The position numbers were made by a program, and so were the translations under genes. Below are positions 1-9,961 of a stretch of DNA of 64,000 nt, piece by piece (positions within the stretch are counted from its first letter, which is position 1; each line of letters begins with the position of its first letter). The DNA is from Henriciella sp. AS95 (GTDB lineage Bacteria > Pseudomonadota > Alphaproteobacteria > Caulobacterales > Hyphomonadaceae). The stretch lies in contig NZ_JBBMQM010000001.1 of assembly GCF_038900055.1 (NCBI RefSeq), positions 992,001 through 1,056,000 on the forward strand, in the 5' to 3' direction. Below the pieces are notes generated by a model, which had not been told where the DNA came from, searched no databases, and saw nothing but the letters and a program-made list of their open reading frames with translations.

Positions 1-1098
1 TTCATTCGCAATGCGACACCGGACGACATCAAGGCTATCAGTGCTCTGGCGTTCGCGGAAATGCTTGAAGGCGGCTTTACGCGGGTCTGTGAGTTTCACT
101 ACCTGCACAACACGCCTGCGGGTTCACCCTATACCGACCCGGCTGAGATCGCCGGTCAAGTCGCACAGGCTGCCAATGCTGCGGGGATCGGTCTTACTTT
201 ACTGCCCGTGTTTTATGCTCAAGGCGGTTTTGGCGGACAACCGCCATCAGATGGCCAAGAGCGGTTCTTGAACACTTTGGATTCGTTCTCGTCACTGCTC
301 GATCATGCTGAGCGACATTGCGAGACACTCGAAGGTGCCGTTGTGGGGGTGGCACCACATAGTCTTCGCGCGGTAACGCATCAACAACTGGCCGCCATGC
401 GTACTTTCCGGCCAGATAAACCTATACATATTCACATCGCCGAACAGATTAAGGAAGTCGAAGCTTGTCTGGAGTGGAGCAGGGCGCGTCCTGTCGAATG
501 GTTGTTGGAGCACGCAGATGTCGATGAGCATTGGTGTTTGGTCCACGCGACGCATACGGACGAAACTGAGCGGGGTAATATTGCGAAGAGCGGTGCGGTG
601 GCCGGTCTTTGCCCCATTACCGAGGCCAATCTGGGGGACGGCATTTTTGAGCTTCCTGTTTTTTTGAAAGCGGGCGGCCTCTTTGGAGTCGGGTCCGACT
701 CGAATGTCTCGATCGATGCTGCGGACGAATTGCGGCTGCTCGAGTATAGTCAGAGGCTGCGATTCAAGCGGCGAAACGTGATAAATACCGACAGCGGCGG
801 CTCCTCAGGCAGAATGCTTTACGAGGCAGCGCTGGAGGGAGGCAGGCGAGCCTCGGGCACCTCTGCGCGGCTTGCGCCGGGGCATTCAGCCGACATGTTG
901 GTTCTTGCGCCGTCCGAAATCCTGTCAGGCAAGGACACAAATGACGCCATTCTCGACGAGTGGGTATTCAGGCGTGGGAAAGCTTCTATAGCCGAGGTTT
1001 GGGTTCGAGGGGGCCGTATGGTTGAACAAGGACGACATGTCAGGCGGTCTGAGTTCGAGGCTGACTTTTTACGGGCGCTCAAAAGGATTCTGGACTGA
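1..1098 (+). CDS. hutF: Formimidoylglutamate deiminase, 5' partial
   Basis: The open frame runs in from the left window edge, so the N-terminus is missing. The product resembles HutF, an amidohydrolase that converts N-formimidoyl-L-glutamate to N-formyl-L-glutamate and ammonia in histidine breakdown. Visible family features are the EFHYLHN segment near the start of the visible part, the metal/active-site stretch HIHIAEQ, the LVHATH histidine and the GVGSDSNVSIDAADELR block late in the barrel. About 365 residues are visible, most of the usual 450. The stop codon overlaps the hutC start (ATGA), so the two are cotranscribed. The other hut genes presumably lie to the left. The family call is confident; the true start cannot be seen. 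Confidence 0.9.
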   Translation, partial: FIRNATPDDIKAISALAFAEMLEGGFTRVCEFHYLHNTPAGSPYTDPAEIAGQVAQAANAAGIGLTLLPVFYAQGGFGGQPPSDGQERFLNTLDSFSSLLDHAERHCETLEGAVVGVAPHSLRAVTHQQLAAMRTFRPDKPIHIHIAEQIKEVEACLEWSRARPVEWLLEHADVDEHWCLVHATHTDETERGNIAKSGAVAGLCPITEANLGDGIFELPVFLKAGGLFGVGSDSNVSIDAADELRLLEYSQRLRFKRRNVINTDSGGSSGRMLYEAALEGGRRASGTSARLAPGHSADMLVLAPSEILSGKDTNDAILDEWVFRRGKASIAEVWVRGGRMVEQGRHVRRSEFEADFLRALKRILD

Positions 1099-1838
1099 TG
1101 AGCCCTTCTTCCCGGTCGACGACTTCAAAATCCAAACCGACCCTGCACGAAACCATACGCAGCGCCATTGAAAAGCGGATACTCTCCGGTGAGCTCAAAC
1201 CTGGTGATCGCATCCCGTTCGAACACGAACTCATGGAAAGTTATGACTGCTCGCGGATGACCGTGAACAAAGCGGTCACGGAACTCGTGAACAAAGGCCT
1301 GATTGTGCGCCGCCGCCGGGCTGGCTCATTTGTTGCCCAGCCGCCGAGCGACTCGACCATGCTCGACATTCCGGACATTCAGGCGGATTTGCAGCAACGG
1401 GGCAAGGCGTATTCCTACAGATTGCTGAAGCGCCGTATTCGCAATGCCCGAAAAACGCGAAACAACGAGATGGAACTCGCACGAAACGGCCGGCTGCTGG
1501 ATTTGGTTAGCCTGCACGGCGCAGATGGTAAGGCTTATGCGCTCGAACAGCGCCTGATCAGCCTGGAAACAGTGAGCGATGCAGCGGACGCTGACTTCTC
1601 AGTTTCGCCGCCGGGCACATGGCTTCTCGATCATGTGCCGTGGTCGCAGGCCGAACATCGTATTTCGGCCAAGGCGGCAGACGAGGAGACCGCGCGCCTT
1701 CTTGACGTGGAAATTGGTTCGCCTTGCCTGGTGCTCGAACGCCAGACATGGCACGACAATTTGCCCGTGACGCATGTGCAGCAGACATTCCCCGGCGAAC
1801 GCCACACCTTTGTCGGGTCGTTTTCGCATAAGTTTTAA
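1098..1838 (+). CDS. hutC: Histidine utilization repressor, GntR/HutC family
   Basis: A 246-residue one-component repressor. Residues about 15-85 form the GntR winged helix (LKPGDRIPFEHELMESY, then SRMTVNKAVTELVNKGLI). Residues about 100-240 look like a UTRA effector domain (DVEIGSPCLVLERQTW). HutC binds urocanate and relieves repression of hut genes; that role is family knowledge, supported here by the 4-bp ATGA overlap with hutF. No upstream operator can be examined because the operon promoter lies outside the window. The gene converges on a broken glycosyltransferase gene that ends 65 bp away. Confidence 0.9.
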   Translation: MSPSSRSTTSKSKPTLHETIRSAIEKRILSGELKPGDRIPFEHELMESYDCSRMTVNKAVTELVNKGLIVRRRRAGSFVAQPPSDSTMLDIPDIQADLQQRGKAYSYRLLKRRIRNARKTRNNEMELARNGRLLDLVSLHGADGKAYALEQRLISLETVSDAADADFSVSPPGTWLLDHVPWSQAEHRISAKAADEETARLLDVEIGSPCLVLERQTWHDNLPVTHVQQTFPGERHTFVGSFSHKF

Positions 1839-1902
1839 GCTGCAATCAGTCGGTTGGATCGAGTAAGTCGACAGGGTGTTGTCCGCGCTGATACAGCCTG
1901 TC

Positions 1903-3344
1903 CTAGGACTGACTGGACGATTCTACGCGGCCGAAACCCTTGCGAGACATCTCGCCCCAATCCTTCTTGCCTCGCAGGAACTGCCAGAAACCGCTGATCC
2001 GCCAGACATTGTTGAGCTGGCGATAGCCGAAGTTCTCCAGAATGGCGATCACGCCAAGTTTCAGCAGCTCACTGACCTTCTGGACACGGCGCAGTGCGCT
2101 CTCCTGCAGAACCAGCGAGAAAACGCTGATCATGATGCCAAACATGAAACTCACGCCTAGAAAGGCGAGCAGGTAGGGCAGAGAGAGAGCAGTCCCATCG
2201 CATAGAATAACGGGATGAGAATATAGCCCATGATTTCAACGACCGGCCCCAGTACATCGACCATCAGAATATTGGCAAAGCCGAGGCTGCCGACACGCCC
2301 ATAGCGCGGGTTGAGAAACATGTCCTTGTGCCGGAAGAAGGTTTCCAGTGAGCCTCGCAGCCAGCGTTCGCGCTGACGTCGTAGTGTCCGAAGATCCTCA
2401 GGGGCTTCGGTCCAGCAAATGGGTTCGGCAATATAGGCAATGCGGTAGTCGCGTTTCTGCTGGCGCAAGTGTTTGTGAAGCTTCACGACCAGTTCCATGT
2501 CTTCGCCGACAGTCCCGTTCGAATACCCACCAACCTCAATGACAGAGGCGCGCCTGAACAAGCCAAACGCCCCGGAGATGATGGTAAGAGCGCCAATGTC
2601 GCTCCAGGCGAGCCGCGCCATGAGGAAGGCGCGGACATATTCGACCGTCTGAAACAGAGCCAGCAGATTGTTTGAAAGCCCGGTGGAAATTACCCGGCCA
2701 TCCTCAATGCGGCAGCCATTGGCGAGCCGTACCGTTCCGCCAACGGCCACGACGCGGCTCGGATCATCAATGAAAGGCCTGACAGCGCGCAAGAGCGCAT
2801 CGCGTTCGAGTACGGAGTCAGCATCCATCGAGCAGAAAATGGGTGAGCGGGATATATTGATACCGGCGTTAAGCGCATCGGCCTTGCCGCCATTCACCTG
2901 GTCGACGACGATCAGATTGGGGTGGAGCCTGGACCCATAAATGCCGCGAACGACTTCATGGTCCAGCTCCTGATCGCTTGCCCTGGATACCGGCTTCAGA
3001 TCGAACGCGGAAATCAGCTCAACCAATGTGTTGTCCCTCGATCCATCGTTTATGACGATGACTTCGAAGGAGGCATATTCCAGCGAGAGTAGCGACCGCA
3101 CGCTTTGGACGATCGTCTTCTCTTCATTGTAGGCTGGGCTGATAAGCGCAATTGGCGGAGCAAGATCAGCGTAGCGACGCCACAACAGCGCAGGGCGGCG
3201 CACCAGCGGCTGTCGAAGCATAGACCGCCAGGCAATCAGCAACTGGACCAGATAAAGCAAGTTCTGGAGCAAGCCGACTGTAATCACGAATATCGTGACC
3301 CAGACCGCAGTGGTCAGGAGGGTGGCTTCGGTCAGCATACTCAT
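1903..3344 (-). pseudogene. GT2 family glycosyltransferase, frameshifted near the C-terminus
   Basis: Membrane glycosyltransferase of the PgaC/BcsA type. There is an N-terminal membrane helix (residues about 8-38), a GT-A domain opening with ALISPAYNEEKT, a DAD motif in SMDADSVLERD, an ED pair in GEDMELVV and the Q/RxxRW motif in RQRERWLRGS. The frame ends at 2157, but the missing C-terminus (GVSFMFGIMISV to the stop at 1903) continues at once in another frame. The shift falls in the AG repeat at 2180-2189; removing one repeat unit restores a continuous protein of about 480 residues. The start overlaps the HEAT gene stop (ATGA). This may be true inactivation, slippage-based on/off switching or a sequencing error; the sequence alone cannot decide. 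Confidence 0.8.
2180..2189. repeat. (AG)5 dinucleotide run at the frameshift point
   Basis: Ten bases of alternating AG (CT on the coding strand) lie exactly where the glycosyltransferase reading frame breaks. Loss of one unit changes the coding strand from the LSLCPTC frame to LSLPYLLAFLG and joins the two halves. Short dinucleotide tracts can slip during replication, but five units is short for an efficient phase-variable tract. Confidence 0.7.
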
Positions 3345-4402
3345 GCTGCTGTCCGCTCAGACAGCACAAGGCTTGCTGTGCGCTGTGCACGTTCGGATGG
3401 GCTTTGCAGGGCGGCGGATTCCAGCAAGGCGCGGCTTTCCGCGCCGAGCTGCAGCATGGCGGCCGCAGCGCTGAAGCGGACATTCCAGTCAATATCGGAC
3501 AGGAGCGTTTCGAGCCGCGCGGCATATTCTGGCATGACAACGTTGCCGACCGCTTCGGCAGCCTCAGCGCGTACCACGCTATTGTCGTCGCACAGGGCCG
3601 CCTCAATGATTGCAGGTCCGATCGGCAGCTCAAGCCGGCCCAGCGCTTCGATCGCCGAGGCGCGGATGCTGGCGCTTTTATCCTGCGTTCGCATCTCGAG
3701 AACCGGAATGGCGTCATAGACGCCACACCGCCCGAGCGCCTCGATCATCATTGATTGAAGGCCTTCATCATCGACTGCCATGCGAACGCGCCGGATAATG
3801 GGTTCGGGATTGTCTCGCGCAAAAAGCTGGAAGATCGCAGCCATTTCAAGCGGAGCCTGGAGGTCGCTAAGGTCGAGTTGGGGCAGAATGTCGGCAAGGT
3901 CGGGCGTTTCACCCATGGCAAGCAGGGCACGGGTTGCCGCCACTTTCACGGGTGTGGGTGCTTTGGTGTCCAGCACGCTGAAGAGCGTCTCTTTTGCGGC
4001 GTCTGACGGAAAGAAGCCCAGCGCCTCAGCCGCTAAACGACGGTATATGCGCTTGCCGCGTTTCAGCGACTTGATGATTTCGACCTCGGCGCCAGCCTCC
4101 CTCGAAGCTTTCACCGCGTGCAGAAAGTCATCGCCTCGCACCAGAGAAGCATATTCGAGAAGGGACTGCGTATAGATTGCGCGATACTTGATCAGTGGTC
4201 GGAGCGTCTGGACAGCCTCGTCATGATCCTCAATGGCCAGGAAGAACGCGTTGGTGGTTTCATCATGCCGGCGCTCGCTGCGGATCTTTTCCTGACCGGA
4301 GAAATATCGATGCAGAACGAGCACCAGGAAAGCCCCAATGGATATCGATGCCATGGCAATCGACACCGTCCAGAGTCCAAGAAGCAGCGGATCCGGCATC
4401 AA
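3341..4402 (-). CDS. Membrane-anchored HEAT-repeat protein
   Basis: A 353-residue protein with one N-terminal membrane segment (about residues 6-30, LLLGLWTVSIAMASISIGAF) and then a helical repeat region. From about residue 100 on there are units such as AATRALLAMGE, MIEALGRCGVYDAIPVL, ASAIEALGRLELPIGP and AEAAEAVGNVVMPEYAARL, typical HEAT/PBS-lyase-like repeats. Such repeats act as protein scaffolds; no enzyme motif is seen. It overlaps the YaiO-like gene upstream (4399-4402) and the glycosyltransferase downstream (3341-3344) by ATGA, so it is the middle gene of a tightly coupled operon. Its likely role is assembly of the envelope polysaccharide machinery (inference). It is the only intact gene of the three. 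Confidence 0.8.
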   Translation of the reverse strand: MMPDPLLLGLWTVSIAMASISIGAFLVLVLHRYFSGQEKIRSERRHDETTNAFFLAIEDHDEAVQTLRPLIKYRAIYTQSLLEYASLVRGDDFLHAVKASREAGAEVEIIKSLKRGKRIYRRLAAEALGFFPSDAAKETLFSVLDTKAPTPVKVAATRALLAMGETPDLADILPQLDLSDLQAPLEMAAIFQLFARDNPEPIIRRVRMAVDDEGLQSMMIEALGRCGVYDAIPVLEMRTQDKSASIRASAIEALGRLELPIGPAIIEAALCDDNSVVRAEAAEAVGNVVMPEYAARLETLLSDIDWNVRFSAAAAMLQLGAESRALLESAALQSPSERAQRTASLVLSERTAA

Positions 4403-5532
4403 AAAGAGATGCCCGTGGAAATGAAAATCCCGGTCCTGTCATAAGCAGACCGCGTTTCATGAAGGAGGTTGACCTGTAACGACTGCCGGTCACTCAGTGA
4501 CTGCCGCCAGGCCAGCACGGCGGACTTTACATCCAGAGTGACTCCGTCGGAGGTTTCTGGCGCATCTGCATAGATAAGCAGGATCCGGCTGGAAACCGCC
4601 GCCTGCCATTCGCCCTGAAGCGAATAGCCCTGGCGCGTTGCGCTTTGCTCATCTGAGAGAAGAATCAGGCTCCCGCTCAATCGGACGGTATCGCTGGCAA
4701 AGGGCTTGGCGACGCCAAACTTGCCGCTTTGGACAATTCCGGCAGGATAGTCAGCATAGCGAAGGTCTGCTGAAACGAGAAACGCATCTGGTGTGTTGGC
4801 GCCAGGTCCGACCGTGGTGGTCAGCCCGGTAGCGACAGCCCATTCAGGGCGGAAGATGGCATCTGGCGCTCCGCCCGCTGCGATATATCCGGACACCCTG
4901 TTGGTGAGACGCGACCCTATCTGACCTTCGAGATAAACGTCGGAAAGGTCAAAGCGCTCTGCATAATCAGCCAGGATGGTGTAGCTCTGGCCGCCATCCG
5001 TCCGCCGTGTCAAAGCTGCAGACAGCTCGGTCCAGTCGGGCAAACCCTTTGTCAAAGCGCTCCGCCCCGCGCCGAGATCTACTCTCCAGCGCGGATTATT
5101 CTGATACGATTGCTGTGCTGCCTCAATACGGTCTCGAAGCGCACGCGTTTCCTGCGTTGGGGCCATTTTTGAGAGGCGGTCCAACGCCGCAACGCTACGC
5201 CCCTCATACCAGTCGAGGCGGGCGAGGGCGAGCTTGGCGTCGGCATAGTCTGGCGCGATGTCCAGAGTTCGGTTCAGGGCGTCACGCGCAGCGTCGAAGT
5301 CCCCTTGTGTGGAATTGACCAGCCCGAGCTGCAGTCAGGCGTCAGCGTTTTCGGGATTCTGGGATGTCTCTTCAAGAAGTAACGCCTCGGCCTCGTCAAA
5401 TCGGCCATCGAGACGAGCCTCCGTCGCCTGATCAATGCGGCTTTGCTCGTCCGCAACAGCAGACGGCGCGCCTGCCAGCAGGGCCAACAGGGCTGACGCG
5501 TAAAGGAGTTGTTTTGCCCGGTTTGACGCCAA
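4399..5532 (-). pseudogene. YaiO-like TPR/outer-membrane beta-barrel protein, in-frame stop
   Basis: The reading frame starts at a TTG at 5532, preceded by AAAGG, and encodes a signal peptide (LLYASALLALLAGAPSAVA). A TPR-like region follows (RLDGRFDEAEALLLEETSQNPENADA). An in-frame TGA (complement of 5335-5337) interrupts it, and the same frame then continues as LQLGLVNSTQGDFDAARDAL, into a C-terminal beta-rich region ending GIFISTGISF. The expected residue at the stop is probably Trp (TGG to TGA), since NADAWLQLG is a normal TPR junction. Without the stop the protein would have about 377 residues. YaiO-family barrels lie in the outer membrane beside polysaccharide synthases. A shorter product could only restart internally and would lack the signal peptide. 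Confidence 0.78.
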
Positions 5533-5765
5533 GACACTTCACCTTTCCCAAAGCCGGAACCCTAGCGAGAACTGGTTGACGCGAGATTACTGTGAGTTGA
5601 ATGCACTGCAGTTGGCACGCTATCCTCACAGTTTGACGTCGCTGTCCTGACCAGAGGGCAGCACCAGATTGCGCAGATATTACAGGGTTTAATAAGCGAT
5701 CTGAAACCATATCCGTCTACGCATCGCCGTTAGCCTTCGGGCGGACCATCGATCAAAGGTTGAAG

Positions 5766-8700
5766 ATGACGCAATTTGTTTTCAAGTCGATAAATTCAGC
5801 GCTCGGCGTATTCAAGGCAAAGCCTTTATTGAAAAACGGCCTGAGTCTGCTGCTTCTGGCGGCAGTAATTTTTACCCTGGCGATGCTCTCGATCAACTTT
5901 ACGCGCGAACAGGGACGCATTGCTGCGATCTGGCCGGTCAATGGGTTTGTGCTGGCGCTCTTGTTATGGCGAGCGAGACAGACATGGCCGTTCATTCTCT
6001 CGGCTATGGGAGGCGCTCTGTTTGCGGCTAACTGCATTGTCGGCGACGAACTTCTGCTCACGGGATTTCTGTCACTCGCCAATGTGGTCGAGGTGGCTCT
6101 GGTGGCGCGCCTATATATGCTCGGTGGAAGCCCTAGACTGATCAGCCAGATGGGCCTTTTGAAACTGATCGGCGCAGCGACGGTCGGTTGTCTGCTCTCG
6201 ACATTTCTGGCTGTGTCGGGCCTTGCGCTTTTTGGATCCGATATCCTCGCCCATGAAGCGGCCATCTGGTGGATTGCTGACATGCTTGGCATCATTCTGT
6301 TCACGCCAGTTGTCAAAAGCCTCGTCAAACGGTCGACCAAAGTCGATGTCCTGGAGTTCGGCCACGCGCAGATCCTGACCTTCGTTGGTGCTTGTGGTGT
6401 GGCATTTCTTGTCTTTGCCCAGTCCGACTATCCATTCCTGTTCTTTGTACCGCCGGCCTTGGTCGCGCTCGCCTTTACCAGTGGCATCAGAGGCGCGGCG
6501 CTTGGCCTTCTGGCGACGACGGCCATCTCCTTGCCCTTTGCGCTGACGGATCACGGACCGACATCGCTCATGGACGCGGATATGGAAACGAAGATCCTGG
6601 TGTTGCAGGCGTTCCTTATCGTGAACTCAGTCCTCACACTCGCCGTGGCTGGGGCGGTGACACAGCGCCGCCGTCTCATGTCACATCTGCAGCGCTCTCA
6701 ATCGCGGTTGAAGCGCAAGTCGCGCGAACTCGATGAGATGCTTGGCAAATCCCGACTCGCCGAGGAGATGTCGAAAGTTGGCCACTGGACGCTCGACCCG
6801 GAGACCGGTGCGGTCTTCTGGTCGCCCGAAGTGTATTTCATTCACGGCGTCGATCCGGAAGAGTTTGACCCGAGCTTTGATGATGCTGTCGCCTTTTACG
6901 ACGAGCCAGACCGCGACCGCGTCAACGCGCTGGTGGCAGACAGTATTGCTTCGGGCGAAGGCTGGCAGTTCGAAGCGACCCTGATCCGCAACTCCGATGG
7001 AGACCGTCGCTGGGTGCATTCCATGGGCGAGTGCATGAAGAATGCCGATGGCAAGGTCGAGCTTATCTTTGGCGTGTTTCGTGATGTTACCGATGAACGA
7101 CGCTTGCAGAATGATCTGCGCGAGCGAGAGGCGCAATATCGACTTCTCGCCGAGCACTCAACCGATATCGTTCTGAACTTCAGCCTCGACGGGACCGTTA
7201 AATTTGTATCACCGTCCTGTCGCGTCCTGGGCATAACGCAAGAACAGGCGATCGGTGAGCCAGCGCAGAACTTTGTCCTTCCAGAAGACCGGGAAATTGC
7301 GGCTCAAGCCATTCGAGACCTCGTCAAGAACGACGATCCATCCGTTACGATCAGAAGCGAGCATCGCGCCCCGAAAGCTGGTGGCGGTTATATCTGGCTG
7401 GAAAGTAACCCAACGCTTATTCGCGATGAACACGGAGTGCCCCATTCGGTCGTATCGTCTTATCGCGACATCACCGACCGAAAGCTGATGGAGCACCAAA
7501 TGCAGGAGAGCGAGCGCCAATATCGCATGCTCGCCGAGCACTCGACTGACATCGTGCTGCAAACCACGATTGGCGGGGTGATCACTTATGCCTCGCCCGC
7601 CTGTAAAAAGCTTGGCGTGACACCTGAGCAGGCCATCGGCATGCGCACGCTGGATTTCGTCATTCCAGAAGACCGGCCTGCGGCTCTTGAGGCAAGCCGG
7701 AAGATTTTTTCCGGCGAGGAGCCAGATGCCAAAATTCGGCGGGAATATCGTGTGCGCGGAAAGGACGGCGAAATCATCTGGCTGGAAGGCAGCCCAAACA
7801 TCGTGCGTGATGAAACAGGAACGCCTGTTTCGGTAATCAACACATTGCGCGATGTGACTGAGCGGCGTGAACGCGAAGACATGTTGGCCGCCGCAACGGA
7901 AGAAGCCGAAGCGGCGACGCGAACCAAGGCGGAATTCCTGTCAAATATGAGCCACGAAATCCGAACGCCCCTTAATGGTGTTCTCGGCTTCACCCAGCTG
8001 ATCGCGCGGACCGATGTCAGTGATGAGCAGAAGGAATATGTTGAGCGCATCCAGGGTGCCGGCCGCATGCTTCGCGAAATTGTCGACGACATCCTCGATT
8101 TCTCGAAGATCGAAGCCGGCCGCCTTGATATTCAGGACAATGCGTTCTGCATGCGCAGCGTGTTGGAGGACGTCATAGACTTGGTTGATGCCGGTCGAAA
8201 GAACAGGTCAGTCCCGATCAGGCAACATATCGACCCCCACGCCGACATGGGCATTCTGGCCGACGAAACGCGCGTTCGTCAGGTGCTGACCAATATTATC
8301 GGCAATGCAGCGAAATTCACCGAGGAAGGCCAGATCGACGTGTCCGCCGAAATCCGCGGGTCAATGCTGAGCATCACAGTCGAGGACTCCGGAATCGGTG
8401 TTTCCGCAGAAAATATCAGACATGTCTTTGAAGGCTTCCGACAGGCTGACGCCACCGTCTCTCGCAAGTTCGGCGGCACGGGTCTTGGCCTTAGCATCAG
8501 CCGTTCCCTGGCTGAGCTCATGGGCGGAGACCTCTCCATGGAAAGCGAAGAAGGCAAGGGCACGCGCGTCACGTTCACGCTGCCCCTGAAGAGAGCGAAA
8601 ACAAGCGAACTTATTGCGCCGGCTCAGCCGATTGCTACTGAGCGCCGCGATACGGCAACGATCATTGTCATAGATGATGTGGAAGCCAATCTCAGCCTGA

Positions 8701-9350
8701 TTGAACTAGGTCTCAAGCATACCGGCTACCACCTTGTGACCTTCGAATCCGCGCGTAAGGGGGTCGACTTCATTCGCAATGAAGAACATGTCGACCTCGT
8801 TCTCATGGATATTCAGATGCCTGGTATGGATGGCGTTACCGCAACACGTGCGATCCGCGCCTTGCCCGAGCCCAATTGCAATGTCCCGATCATTGCGCTC
8901 ACCGCCAATGCGCTCCGCGAGCAGATCGCAGAATACAAGGCTGCCGGCATGGATGACCATTTCGCCAAGCCAATCGACCTGGACCGGCTGGAGGCTGTTG
9001 TCGATCGTCATCTGGGCGCCGCCAGACGGGGCGCTGTGAGCGAAGCCGACGGCTCTGAAGATGACGCCATGGCGGCTCTTCGTTCCGAATATGCGCAATA
9101 TCTCAACTCGCTGGGCGAAGAGTTCTCCAAAATTCTGGCGTCCAGCAACCAGTCAGATATGGCAAGTCAGGTGGCGAAGCTGGCTCATGCGATCGCAGGC
9201 ACGGCTGGCACCTTCGGATTTGATGACGTTTCCAAGGCGGCTTTCGATCTCGAGAACCTTGCGCTGGCTGCAGCTGACAAAGATGTCGCCGACGTTGATA
9301 TCGAGGCGGGTGTCAGGACTCTTCTGGACCTGAGCCAGAAGGCCGCCTGA
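5766..9350 (+). CDS. MASE1-PAS3 hybrid sensor histidine kinase with receiver and HPt
   Basis: A large sensor of about 1194 residues. The order is a MASE1-type membrane region (residues about 20-300, several helices such as GLSLLLLAAVIFTLAML), three PAS/PAC units (about 325-700; the second and third are close copies, both opening QYR-LLAEHSTDIVL), HisKA with phospho-acceptor His730 in MSHEIRTPLNG, HATPase (VRQVLTNIIGNAAKFTEEG, GGTGLGLSISRSL), a receiver with Asp1015 in LVLMDIQMPGMDG, and an HPt domain with His1141 in LAHAIAGTAG. This is a complete internal phosphorelay. The ATG at 5766 is preceded by AAAGG at a good distance; a TTG two codons earlier is possible. The signal is unknown. The downstream single-domain regulator is the obvious partner. 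Confidence 0.93.
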   Translation: MTQFVFKSINSALGVFKAKPLLKNGLSLLLLAAVIFTLAMLSINFTREQGRIAAIWPVNGFVLALLLWRARQTWPFILSAMGGALFAANCIVGDELLLTGFLSLANVVEVALVARLYMLGGSPRLISQMGLLKLIGAATVGCLLSTFLAVSGLALFGSDILAHEAAIWWIADMLGIILFTPVVKSLVKRSTKVDVLEFGHAQILTFVGACGVAFLVFAQSDYPFLFFVPPALVALAFTSGIRGAALGLLATTAISLPFALTDHGPTSLMDADMETKILVLQAFLIVNSVLTLAVAGAVTQRRRLMSHLQRSQSRLKRKSRELDEMLGKSRLAEEMSKVGHWTLDPETGAVFWSPEVYFIHGVDPEEFDPSFDDAVAFYDEPDRDRVNALVADSIASGEGWQFEATLIRNSDGDRRWVHSMGECMKNADGKVELIFGVFRDVTDERRLQNDLREREAQYRLLAEHSTDIVLNFSLDGTVKFVSPSCRVLGITQEQAIGEPAQNFVLPEDREIAAQAIRDLVKNDDPSVTIRSEHRAPKAGGGYIWLESNPTLIRDEHGVPHSVVSSYRDITDRKLMEHQMQESERQYRMLAEHSTDIVLQTTIGGVITYASPACKKLGVTPEQAIGMRTLDFVIPEDRPAALEASRKIFSGEEPDAKIRREYRVRGKDGEIIWLEGSPNIVRDETGTPVSVINTLRDVTERREREDMLAAATEEAEAATRTKAEFLSNMSHEIRTPLNGVLGFTQLIARTDVSDEQKEYVERIQGAGRMLREIVDDILDFSKIEAGRLDIQDNAFCMRSVLEDVIDLVDAGRKNRSVPIRQHIDPHADMGILADETRVRQVLTNIIGNAAKFTEEGQIDVSAEIRGSMLSITVEDSGIGVSAENIRHVFEGFRQADATVSRKFGGTGLGLSISRSLAELMGGDLSMESEEGKGTRVTFTLPLKRAKTSELIAPAQPIATERRDTATIIVIDDVEANLSLIELGLKHTGYHLVTFESARKGVDFIRNEEHVDLVLMDIQMPGMDGVTATRAIRALPEPNCNVPIIALTANALREQIAEYKAAGMDDHFAKPIDLDRLEAVVDRHLGAARRGAVSEADGSEDDAMAALRSEYAQYLNSLGEEFSKILASSNQSDMASQVAKLAHAIAGTAGTFGFDDVSKAAFDLENLALAAADKDVADVDIEAGVRTLLDLSQKAA

Positions 9351-9475
9351 CCGCTGCGGCGAACGCACCAGCCCTAACGATCTCTTACCGTCTAGATTGA
9401 AATTGCTCGACGCGCGTCCACCGGAAACGAACTACAATTGGGTACAACGAGCCCATCAAATGCAGGAGCATCACC

Positions 9476-9880
9476 ATGTCGAAACTGAAAATTCTTGTCG
9501 CCGACGATGACCGCATGCTGCGCGCTCTCCTGTCTCACAAGCTGAAGGCGCTGGACTGCGAAATTATCCAGACCGAAAACGGCAAGGAGGCGTTGGACGT
9601 TCTAGACAATGTCTCGATCGATCTCGTCATTCTGGATGGCATGATGCCCGTGATGGATGGCACCGAGGCGCTTCAACGCATGCGCGCCAATCCGAAGACA
9701 GCCAATCTCCCAGTGATTATGCTTACGGCCCGTCGCCGCGAAGAAGACGCTGTCATGGCACTCGAAATGGGTGCGACGGACTACATTTCCAAACCGTTCA
9801 ATCCGGATGAGCTGATGATCCGTATCCGTCGTTGGCTCACTGAGGCGGATGAGCCGCAATACGGTGCCGCTCGCACATGA
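9476..9880 (+). CDS. Single-domain response regulator (CheY-like)
   Basis: A 134-residue receiver with no output domain. Acidic pocket residues are in LVADDDRMLR, the phospho-acceptor Asp is in LVILDGMMPVMDG, the conserved Thr is in VIMLTARRRE and the Lys is in YISKPFNPDEL. The start has a clear ribosome binding site (AGGAG 8 bases upstream). It lies 125 bp behind the hybrid kinase on the same strand, so it may receive phosphate from that kinase's HPt domain (inference). Single-domain regulators act through protein contacts rather than DNA binding. Confidence 0.9.
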   Translation: MSKLKILVADDDRMLRALLSHKLKALDCEIIQTENGKEALDVLDNVSIDLVILDGMMPVMDGTEALQRMRANPKTANLPVIMLTARRREEDAVMALEMGATDYISKPFNPDELMIRIRRWLTEADEPQYGAART

Positions 9881-9961
9881 CGCCAGCTGAGCGGTCTTGT
9901 GCCTGCTGCGGCGCGATTTCGTAAGACGGTATCGCCCACACGAAGACACCCTCACCTCTGC

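Noticed and set aside
1876-2160. 94-residue plus-strand frame
   Set aside because: It overlaps the readable C-terminus of the frameshifted glycosyltransferase on the other strand.
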